Origin: UBA1189 sp964570685
GTDB taxonomy: Bacteria; Bacteroidota; Bacteroidia; Bacteroidales; Bacteroidaceae
DNA: 64,000 nt
Reading direction: 5' to 3'
Assembly: GCA_964570685.1 (NCBI GenBank)
Contig: CAZMZC010000011.1
Span: 1 to 64,000, forward strand
Part shown: positions 41,996-48,664 of the stretch, in pieces
How the letters are laid out: every line of letters begins with the position of its first letter
How positions within the stretch are numbered: the stretch's first letter is position 1
Program-made: the position numbers and the translations under genes
The notes under the pieces: model-generated
Seen by the model: only the letters and a program-made list of their open reading frames with translations
Database searches by the model: none
Told to the model about the DNA's origin: nothing

Positions 41996-44074
41996 TTAAT
42001 TGCTTAGTCTGAACGTTACGGGGAGGGTGAAGCGCACGTTGACGGCCTCGCCTCTCTGCTTACCGGGAATCCAGTTAGGCATTTCGCTCACTACACGCAG
42101 GGCTTCAGCATCGAGCAGAGGGTCAACGGGCTTCATTACCTTGGCATCGGTGATGCTGCCATCCTTTCTCACAACAAACTGCACGATTACGCGTCCTTGT
42201 GTCCCTTGCTCTTGCGCCTCCTTGGGGTACTTGATTTCCTTGCTCAGATGCTTCATCAAGGCTTCCATACCGCCAGGGAATTCGGGTTGGTGCTCTACTA
42301 CTTGGAAGATTTCGTCACCAGTTACCTCGGGATGCTTCACTTCGGCTGCCTGTTTGGAAGCATCATTGTTCAGCTTGAATGTCACGGGAAGCGTGAAACG
42401 CACACGAACTAACTCTCCTCTCTGTTTGCCGGGTGTCCAGTTGGGCATTTCGCTCACTACGCGCAGGGCTTCAGCATCGAGCAGAGGGTCAACGGGCTTC
42501 ATTACCTTGGCGTCGCTGATGCTGCCATCCTTGTTCACTACGAACTGCACGATAACACGGCCCTGTTTGCCCTGCTCTTGTGCCTCCTTTGGGTACTTGA
42601 TATTCTCCTGTAGGAACTTCATCATCTCTTCCATGCCACCAGGGAACATGGGTTGCTCCTCTACGACTTGGAAGATTTCGCCCTCTTCTGAGTTTCCTGA
42701 GGTGCCCCCTCTACCAGGCTTTGTGCTTTCATATACAGAAAACTCGCCATCTCCGTCAGATTTTTTTGTTATAGATTCTACGGACACAGAGCCATCTTCG
42801 GATTTCTTGATAAGCTGAACCATCAAAGGCTCCTCTTCGCCCTTATGTTGCCACATTGCATCCATCACCTCTTTCTTAGTCGTATTTTTCAGATAGTACT
42901 TTATTGCACCATTTGCTGCACGCTCGCCGTATGTGGATTTAGCTTCATCTTCTTTTAAGACTTTAACAGCCTCGATATTCATTTGAGTGAGGTTGAATTG
43001 TGCAAGGTAACTCTTAGAGTCCTTATTGTACTTGTCTACCCAATTCTCTTCGCCAATCTTATACATTTCTGTACCGTCAGGGAATACGAGAATAAGCAGC
43101 GGGTCTCCCTTACCATTTGTATCTACAATTACATCAGCATTCTCTTGGTTAGCATCTGCCTTCTTTTCCTTCGGCGAAGTGCAGGAAATTACGGCTACTG
43201 CCACGAAGGCTACGGGGAGCACGAACAGAGCTTTCATCCGTGCCCACGGACTGGTTTGTCTTTTCATCATCATAATAATACGTTTTTTAGTGGAACAATT
43301 GTTGAAATTATTAGTCATCGTATTGAACTTCACGCCCACGGCTTCCTCAAAGAGACGAAGCTGGTATTGGCGGGCGTCGAACCCTTGGCGCAGGGTGTCG
43401 CTGTCGGCCTCAAACTCGTGTATGGCCTCGAGCTCACGTTTGAGGAGCCAGGCTGCGGGGTTGAACCACTGCACCGTGGCAAAGAGCTGCACGAAGAGCA
43501 GGTCCCACGAGTGGTGTAGGCGTATATGAGCACGCTCATGGGCGAGTATCATATCGAAGTTGTCGTTGAGGTCCTGCTCCGACACGATGATATAGCGCAT
43601 CCATGAGAAGGGTCCGTACGCCTTGTTGTGGGTGACAAGGATGGTGCCGTCGCTCATCACGCGCTGTTTGCTTCGGCGTATGAGCAGGGCGATGGAGAGG
43701 AGCGAACCCACGAAATGGCCCAAGCAGACAAGCAGCCCCACGGTATAGATACCGCCCAATATCAGTCGCCACGGTATCTGTTGCCACGGCACGCGCTGCC
43801 ACAGCGGTGTGTGAGCATCTTCCATCGCAGCCGTCTCTACAGGCTCCGCCTCAAGCACAGCGCCCAGCTCGCCAATCTCCACAGCAGCCTCCTGACCGAT
43901 GATGCCAAGGTCGATATACATGAAGGGCACCACGGCCGAGAGTGCCAGGATGAACAGCAGCAAGCAGCGGTTGAACCGATGCAGCGTATCGCGACTGCAC
44001 AGCAGCTTGTAGAACATATAGAATGCCGCCAAGCTGAGCGATACCTTTATTATATATAGGAGGAAAGTGTACAT
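41996..44074 (-). CDS. BlaR1-like M56 metallopeptidase with two TonB C-terminal domains
   Basis: Membrane protein of 692 aa pairing with the BlaI-like repressor upstream. Four N-terminal helices (about 1-25, 33-53, 95-125 and 265-290) surround an M56 peptidase domain with zinc motif HERAH (about 180, ILAHERAHIRLHHSWD) and the downstream EFEADSD glutamate. In BlaR1/MecR1 this site is switched on by a sensor domain and leads to repressor cleavage. Here the periplasmic part has no penicillin-binding domain; it has two nearly identical TonB C-terminal domains (about 465-575 and 585-692), each starting IFQVVE.QP.FPGGMEE/AMK and containing YPKEAQEQG.QGRVIVQFVV. The domain might contact TonB boxes or peptidoglycan. 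Beta-lactam sensing is not supported; envelope signalling is inferred. Confidence 0.9.
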   Translation of the reverse strand: MYTFLLYIIKVSLSLAAFYMFYKLLCSRDTLHRFNRCLLLFILALSAVVPFMYIDLGIIGQEAAVEIGELGAVLEAEPVETAAMEDAHTPLWQRVPWQQIPWRLILGGIYTVGLLVCLGHFVGSLLSIALLIRRSKQRVMSDGTILVTHNKAYGPFSWMRYIIVSEQDLNDNFDMILAHERAHIRLHHSWDLLFVQLFATVQWFNPAAWLLKRELEAIHEFEADSDTLRQGFDARQYQLRLFEEAVGVKFNTMTNNFNNCSTKKRIIMMMKRQTSPWARMKALFVLPVAFVAVAVISCTSPKEKKADANQENADVIVDTNGKGDPLLILVFPDGTEMYKIGEENWVDKYNKDSKSYLAQFNLTQMNIEAVKVLKEDEAKSTYGERAANGAIKYYLKNTTKKEVMDAMWQHKGEEEPLMVQLIKKSEDGSVSVESITKKSDGDGEFSVYESTKPGRGGTSGNSEEGEIFQVVEEQPMFPGGMEEMMKFLQENIKYPKEAQEQGKQGRVIVQFVVNKDGSISDAKVMKPVDPLLDAEALRVVSEMPNWTPGKQRGELVRVRFTLPVTFKLNNDASKQAAEVKHPEVTGDEIFQVVEHQPEFPGGMEALMKHLSKEIKYPKEAQEQGTQGRVIVQFVVRKDGSITDAKVMKPVDPLLDAEALRVVSEMPNWIPGKQRGEAVNVRFTLPVTFRLSN

Positions 44075-44300
44075 AATTAAAAGAAGATGTGGCCCCCTCT
44101 AACTCCCCCAAGGGGGAGGACTCTATCCTTATGATGGAGTTAGATTTGGGGATTTTAATGGTTGTTACTAATATTTTACAACACTGCGTTGTCGGAGTTC
44201 TCCCCCTTGGGGGCCGACGCGGAATGAGCGTCGGTTGCGACGACTGAACCTTTAGGTTCACAAAGGAGTCTCGCTTGCGAGCTTTTAGAGGGGGCTCCAT
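44075..44300. repeat. G/C-run repeat pair flanking blaR1 start and overlapping blaI end
   Basis: CTAACTCCCCCAAGGGGGAGGA (44099-44120, shown as its dyad halves CTCCCCC/GGGGGAG) and, in the other orientation, GAGTTCTCCCCCTTGGGGGC (44197-44216), with CCCTCTAA/TTAGAGGGGGC ends (44093-44100 and 44285-44295), bracket about 200 bp. The right copy lies inside the last 40 codons of the blaI-like gene. This CCCCCTCTAACTCCCCCAAGGGGG-type element resembles dispersed intergenic repeats seen at 24868 and 61066. Confidence 0.7.
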
Positions 44301-44658
44301 CTTTCAGCAACGCTATCAGCTCCTCTATCTCCTCCGTCGAGAGGTTCTCCTCCTTGACGAAGAAGTTGACGAGGCTGGCAGCCGAGCCGCGGAAGAGGTT
44401 GTCCTTGACGCTGCGCATGTAGTTGCGGGTGTACTCGCCGTGCTGCACGAGAGGATAGAAGCGGTGCTGCTTGCCTATGGGTTCGCTGGCAACAAACTTC
44501 TTCTCCTTCAGTATGCGCAGGAAGGTGAGCACCGTATTGTAGGCAGGTTGTGGCTCGGGAAACTTCTCCAGTATCTCGCTCACCGTGCCCTTCCCCATAT
44601 CCCACAGGATATTCATCACTTGCAGCTCTGCACGGGTCAATTCGTTCGTTCGTTTCAT
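44176..44658 (-). CDS. BlaI/MecI-family transcriptional repressor with repeat-encoded tail
   Basis: Winged-helix repressor, cleaved in response to the partner M56 protease in characterised systems. From the ATG with complement 44656-44658 (MKRTNELTRAELQVMNILWD) the product is 160 aa; the frame opens at a TTG 11 codons earlier but those codons form an operator half-site. The DNA-binding domain (1-75) has EPQPAYNTVLTFLRILKEKKFV; the dimerisation/cleavage part has RGSAASLVNFFVKEENLSTEEIEEL. BlaI proteins are usually 120-130 aa; here about 40 extra residues (after LLKDGAPSKS, ending DNAVL) are encoded by a G/C-run intergenic repeat. blaR1 follows after 101 bp. A 16-bp split dyad surrounds its start region. 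Confidence 0.9.
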   Translation of the reverse strand: MKRTNELTRAELQVMNILWDMGKGTVSEILEKFPEPQPAYNTVLTFLRILKEKKFVASEPIGKQHRFYPLVQHGEYTRNYMRSVKDNLFRGSAASLVNFFVKEENLSTEEIEELIALLKDGAPSKSSQARLLCEPKGSVVATDAHSASAPKGENSDNAVL

Positions 44659-44662
44659 TTCT

Positions 44663-44733
44663 CTTAAAGTTTTAGTTGATTCGTGCGACAAAGAAAAACA
44701 TTTCTTTCTCCTCTTCCAACTAAAACTTTAAGA
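44663..44733 (-). promoter_or_regulatory. candidate BlaI operator: perfect 16-bp split dyad
   Basis: CTTAAAGTTTTAGTTG (44663-44678) and its exact reverse complement CAACTAAAACTTTAAG (44718-44733) stand 55 bp apart centre to centre just above the blaI start. Between them a TTTCTTTG box on the - strand (complement of 44692-44699) could be the -7 element, with TTG of the distal half as -33, so the two half-sites would flank the transcription start. Autoregulation by binding across the promoter is inferred from BlaI/MecI practice. Confidence 0.6.
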
Positions 44734-44821
44734 ATTTACATACAAGCCCCACTTTTTAACATTTATTTTTAGTTGCAAGCGCATAAATGCATGTTTATAC
44801 CAGTAGTGCGGGCAGAAAGTA

Positions 44822-44851
44822 AGAGAGCCGTCCCATCGGGAACGGCTCTCT
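44822..44851 (-). terminator. terminator of the M16 peptidase gene
   Basis: AGAGAGCCGT-T-CCC pairs with GGG-A-ACGGCTCTCT (44822-44851) with a 3-nt ATC loop. It lies 120 bp beyond the stop of the gene at 44974; the + strand side is followed by CTTATAG, so it may be bidirectional. The rest of 44734-44973 is A+T-rich and repeat-filled with no gene. Confidence 0.65.
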
Positions 44852-44914
44852 CTTATAGTTTGCATAGCCTTTAGCTACAAGATTATGATAACCAGCCTAA
44901 CGCATATAATTATC

Positions 44915-44973
44915 AACTATCAATTGTGAATGGTCAATTGTGAATTGTCAATTGTCAATTGTCAATTGTCAAT
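44915..44973. repeat. TCAATTG tandem repeat
   Basis: Seven to eight copies of (T)GTCAATT or close variants (ATCAATTGTGAATGG, TCAATTGTGAA, GTCAATTGTCAATT) end one base before the stop codon of the M16 gene. The same word occurs at 39690-39714, 25830-25843 and, inside a coding frame, at 95-110. Confidence 0.85.
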
Positions 44974-47784
44974 TTATTCAACACCCACCATCGAAACTTC
45001 AATTTCGTTGCCCTGCTTGAGGAGCTTCTGGACAAACTTCTTCAGGTCGTCGGGAGTGATGCTGTTGAGGGTCTTCTCATAGTCCTTGTAGCCATCGTAG
45101 CCGGAGAAGACGTAGTTGTACATGAGGTTGCTCCAGTAGGCGTTCTCCTTCTGGTTCTCGGTGTACTTCTTCAGCATATATTCGCGCACCTTGTCGAGGT
45201 TCTTCTGCTCGGGACCTTCCTGGGCATACTTGTTGAGCAGATCGATAGCCATTTGGGTGAGGTGCTCGCGCTTGTCGGGGTCGGTCTGGAACACAATCTG
45301 CAACATAGCCTTCTCGCTGGGCACATTGCTGATCTGACCTCTACAGCTTACGCCATAGGTGCCACCCTCCTTCTCGCGAATCTCCTCGGTGTACACGATG
45401 TCGAGGATCTGTGTGGTGAGGCTCATGAGGAGTTGGCTCTTGAGGTCGGCCTTGGCCTTTCCACTGTATACTACGAGTACGGTAGCGGCGGGTGTAGCCA
45501 TCTGCTTCTCGAAGATGTTGGTAATCTCGCCCTTCTGGATATCGAGCTTCACGTCTTTCACCTTCTCCTTCTTGCCACCTGTGGGCAGACCGCCGATATA
45601 CTTCTCGATGAGGGGCAGTGCGGTAGCCTCGTCGATGGCACCGGTGAAGATGAATACGAAGTCGCCTGCATTGGCGAAACGCTCCTTGTAGATCTCGAGG
45701 ATGCGCTTGTCGTCAATCTTCTCCACATCGGCTGCCTTCATGTTGAGTGCACGAGGATGGTTATTGTAGAGCACCTTGGTGATGGTGTCGCTCAGTGCCG
45801 ATGAGGGATCCAGCTCCTGATTCTCGAGCATGGCCTTCATCTTGCTCTTGTAGGATGCAAAGGCTTCGTCATCGAGGCGGGGAGCAGTGAACTGCAGATA
45901 GGTGAGCTGCATCAGAGTCTCAAAGTCCTTCGGGGTACTGTTACCGTTCATACCCTCCGTGTACATGCTTACGAAGGGCGATACGCCAGCCTTCTTGCCG
46001 GCAAGAGCCTTCTGCAGGTCGGTGCTGTTGAAATTGCCGATACCGTTGTTGCTGATCACGTCAGATACCTGTCCGAGGTTGATGCTCTCGCTTGCATCGT
46101 ACAGTGCCTGACCGCCCTTACTGAAAACACGCATCATAATCTGGTCGGCCTTGAAGTCGGTGCTCTTGAGGTATACGGTAGCGCCGTTCGAGAGGGTCAG
46201 CTGCTTGTAGCCATACTTGGCCTCCTTGGTCTTCACCACCTTGCCGCCAGTAGGCTCCTGGGCGATGAGGGGTTCGTCAGACACCTTGTCAACGTATGCG
46301 GTGATGTCCTCGGCTGCCACTGAGGTGAGCAGCTGGGCCACTTCTGCCTCGGTGGGATAGGTCACGCCCTCCTTTTCGGGGAGCATAGCCATCACTACGA
46401 GGTTAGAGTCGCTCATGAGGCCTTGTATAAACTGGTTCACGAGGTCTACGGGGAGGTTGGGAGCGAACTGGTTCATCAGTGCATACTCGTTCTCGATGCC
46501 GGGGATAGGCTCGTTGTCGATGAAGTGGCGCACATACTGCTGGCAGTAGTTGCGGTTCTTCACCTTGGCACGCTCGTTGTAGGCGCTCTCCAGGTTGGTC
46601 AGGTACTCGGCACGTGCACGCACATACTCCGACTCGGTGAAGCCGTGGCGCTGGGCACGCAGCATCTCGCGGTAGAGGGTAGCTACGGCCTCCTTCATCT
46701 GTCCCTCCTTGGGGATGATGGCACCGCTCACGGCACCCTTGGTCTTGGAGAGGAAGTAGTCCTCATCGTTCACGAAGCCCTCTACGAAGGGAGCGTTGGG
46801 CTGCATGGCCAGCTCGTTCATACGGCTGCCCATCATCGAGGTAAACATCGCCTTGGCATAGTCGATGATAAGGTACTGCATGTTGCCCTTCACCTCGGCG
46901 GGGATAGCCTCGTGCTTGTTGAATATATATACGATGCCATACTGCTGCTCCTTGTCCTTGGCCATGGCGATGATAGGCTCCTTGTTGTCAGCCACGGGAT
47001 AGTACACGCGCTCGGCAGGGTTCTCGGGCATGGTGAGGTCGGCAAAGATGCTCTTGATCTTGGCCTCTATCTCATCTACATTGACATCGCCCACTACGAC
47101 GATACCCTGTTGGTCGGGGCGGTACCACTTCTCATAGTAGTCGCGCAGAGCCTGGTAGGGGAAGTTGTCCACCACCTCCATCGTGCCGATAGGCATGCGG
47201 TGGCCATAGCGGTTGCCGTCGGGGTACAGTGTGGGGAGCAACTGCTCGAGCATACGCTGCTGAGCCGTGTTGCGTTGGCGCCACTCCTCATGGATTACGC
47301 CACGCTCCTTGTCGATGTCAGCCCCTTCGAGCAGGAGAGCACCAGCCCAGTCGTGCAGAATCCACAAGCATGAGTCGATGGCACCAGCCACGCTCATGGG
47401 CACATTGTCGATGTTGTACACCGTCTCGTCAATCGAGGTGTAGGCATTGAGGTCGGCACCGAACTTCACGCCGATGCCTTCGAGGTATTTGATGACCCCA
47501 TTGCCGGGAAACTTCTCCGTACCGTTGAAGCACATGTGCTCCAGGAAGTGCGCCAATCCGCGTTGGTTATCCTCCTCCAGCACCGAGCCCACCTTCTGAG
47601 CGATGTAGAAGTTGGCCTGTCCTTCGGGATAGTTGTTCTGACGGATGTAGTAGGTCAGTCCGTTGTCAAGTTTGCCCACGCGAACCTGCGGGTCCACGGG
47701 CACAGGCGGCATCTGCTGGGCAAATGCCGTCACGGCACATACCACGAGTGTGACCAATGCCATGAAATGCTTTCTTAGATTCAT
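44974..47784 (-). CDS. M16 (pitrilysin) family zinc peptidase, exported
   Basis: A 936-aa two-domain M16 peptidase. From the ATG with complement 47782-47784 it has a signal peptide (MNLRKHFMALVTLVVCAVTAFAQ); the longer frame to 47862 has no better start. The first M16 domain carries the inverted zinc motif HFLEH (79-83) and the distal Glu in RGVIHEEWRQR (about 160); the second domain (about 500-930) lacks the motif, as usual for the inactive half (GNFNSTDLQKALAGKKAGVSPF, FIFTGAIDEATALPLIEKYI). Family members degrade small peptides in the periplasm. A TAATTTTG box (complement of 47909-47916) is the likely promoter. Monocistronic. Confidence 0.95.
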   Translation of the reverse strand: MNLRKHFMALVTLVVCAVTAFAQQMPPVPVDPQVRVGKLDNGLTYYIRQNNYPEGQANFYIAQKVGSVLEEDNQRGLAHFLEHMCFNGTEKFPGNGVIKYLEGIGVKFGADLNAYTSIDETVYNIDNVPMSVAGAIDSCLWILHDWAGALLLEGADIDKERGVIHEEWRQRNTAQQRMLEQLLPTLYPDGNRYGHRMPIGTMEVVDNFPYQALRDYYEKWYRPDQQGIVVVGDVNVDEIEAKIKSIFADLTMPENPAERVYYPVADNKEPIIAMAKDKEQQYGIVYIFNKHEAIPAEVKGNMQYLIIDYAKAMFTSMMGSRMNELAMQPNAPFVEGFVNDEDYFLSKTKGAVSGAIIPKEGQMKEAVATLYREMLRAQRHGFTESEYVRARAEYLTNLESAYNERAKVKNRNYCQQYVRHFIDNEPIPGIENEYALMNQFAPNLPVDLVNQFIQGLMSDSNLVVMAMLPEKEGVTYPTEAEVAQLLTSVAAEDITAYVDKVSDEPLIAQEPTGGKVVKTKEAKYGYKQLTLSNGATVYLKSTDFKADQIMMRVFSKGGQALYDASESINLGQVSDVISNNGIGNFNSTDLQKALAGKKAGVSPFVSMYTEGMNGNSTPKDFETLMQLTYLQFTAPRLDDEAFASYKSKMKAMLENQELDPSSALSDTITKVLYNNHPRALNMKAADVEKIDDKRILEIYKERFANAGDFVFIFTGAIDEATALPLIEKYIGGLPTGGKKEKVKDVKLDIQKGEITNIFEKQMATPAATVLVVYSGKAKADLKSQLLMSLTTQILDIVYTEEIREKEGGTYGVSCRGQISNVPSEKAMLQIVFQTDPDKREHLTQMAIDLLNKYAQEGPEQKNLDKVREYMLKKYTENQKENAYWSNLMYNYVFSGYDGYKDYEKTLNSITPDDLKKFVQKLLKQGNEIEVSMVGVE

Positions 47785-47908
47785 AGTTATATTATAAAAT
47801 GATAGTTGTTTATCCTCAATCTTTTTATCATTAGACGCAAGCGCCAGCAAAAAACTACACATCTAATCTATTTTTTCTCTCCATTGCTTGGCGCAAGCAT
47901 ATTTTTTG

Positions 47909-47916
47909 CAAAATTA
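47909..47916 (-). promoter_or_regulatory. -7 promoter element of the M16 peptidase gene
   Basis: Complement of 47909-47916 reads TAATTTTG followed by C; TTG on the - strand lies 22 bp upstream. Confidence 0.55.
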
Positions 47917-47974
47917 ACACATTTGTCCGAAGTCTCGACAACTTTAACATTATTTATACATATGCCGCCCTACT

Positions 47975-48549
47975 TTACGCAAAACATACGCAACATTTAC
48001 GACGGATTTTACGCAACATTTACGGACGTAATCAACAATGTACCAGTGCAATATGGGGTAAATTACGCAACATTTGCGCTTTGCCTATTATTTTTGTTCC
48101 ATCTGCCTTCAGGTTGTTGTCAGAACTCGAGCAGAAGGGCGACGAATCCTTTAGATAGTTCCAAACTCTGACGATGTCCTTTGCCTTTTCTAAAAAACTC
48201 CTCTGCGATATTTCACAATAGAAAGTTTCAAAAGATACGTCGCTAGCTAGTGATGCGCGGCGCGGTAGCTAGTGACGCACACCTCGCTAGTTAGCGATGC
48301 ATGCCGCGGTAACTAGCGCGGCGAAAGATGTTAAGGTCGATAAACGCTGGCCGAACCTGCAATAAATCGTGCTGGCATTTCCGAAAAAGATGTAAGTGAC
48401 GTGTCTTGCCAAGGGGAGGGATTGTACAAGAAAAAACAGTAGAATATGCAATGTTGCGTAATTCACCCTTTATCCAACTGATAATCCATAAGTTGCACGC
48501 AAAAATAGTGCGTAAAATCCGTCGTAAATCTTGCGTAAATCTTGCGTAA
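47975..48549. mobile_element. 575-bp gene-less element with ~100-bp imperfect inverted repeats (MITE-like candidate)
   Basis: The arms 47975-48074 and 48450-48549 are inverted copies without length change. A 28-bp block (47988-48015 versus 48509-48536) differs at one base and includes ATTTACGACGGATTTTACGC; a 19-bp block (48056-48074 versus 48450-48468) differs at one base (GGGTaAATTACGCAACATT). The 40-bp segments between blocks match at 19 of 40 positions. Each arm repeats TTACGCAA-type words. The 375-bp centre has no ORF and contains the CTAGCTAG array. No transposase or clear target duplication was found, so mobility is only a hypothesis; a paired regulator-binding site is the alternative. 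It abuts the twin-leader promoter of the next gene. Confidence 0.55.
48240..48322. repeat. CTAGCTAG/GATGCGC intergenic repeat array, copy B
   Basis: CTAGCTAGTGATGCGCGG, GGTAGCTAGTGACGC, CTCGCTAGTTAGCGATGC and GCGGTAACTAGCGCGG alternate in orientation. It shares the 16-mer CTAGCTAGTGATGCGC with 2605-2686 and occupies the centre of the inverted-repeat element. Confidence 0.7.
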
Positions 48550-48566
48550 GATTCCAAGATAAGGAA

Positions 48567-48634
48567 AAAAGTCCTACCTTCGTGTAACCTTTCGGCTAGT
48601 TGTCTTGTCTAATTGGCGGTGACACCAAAGAAAA
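48567..48634 (+). promoter_or_regulatory. duplicated promoter/5' leader, copy 1
   Basis: This 68-bp sequence is repeated with three mismatches at 51521-51588. It contains TACCTTCG (48575-48582) as a -7-like box and, at the expected 5' end of the RNA, GTGTAACC (48582-48589), which can pair with GGTGACAC (48618-48625). It precedes the start at 48665 by 30 bp. Confidence 0.8.
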
Positions 48635-48664
48635 ACGAACAAAACAATTCGGACAACGACAATT

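Noticed and set aside
46423..47373. 316-codon + strand frame
   Set aside because: Antisense of the M16 peptidase, His/Leu/Val-rich shadow composition.
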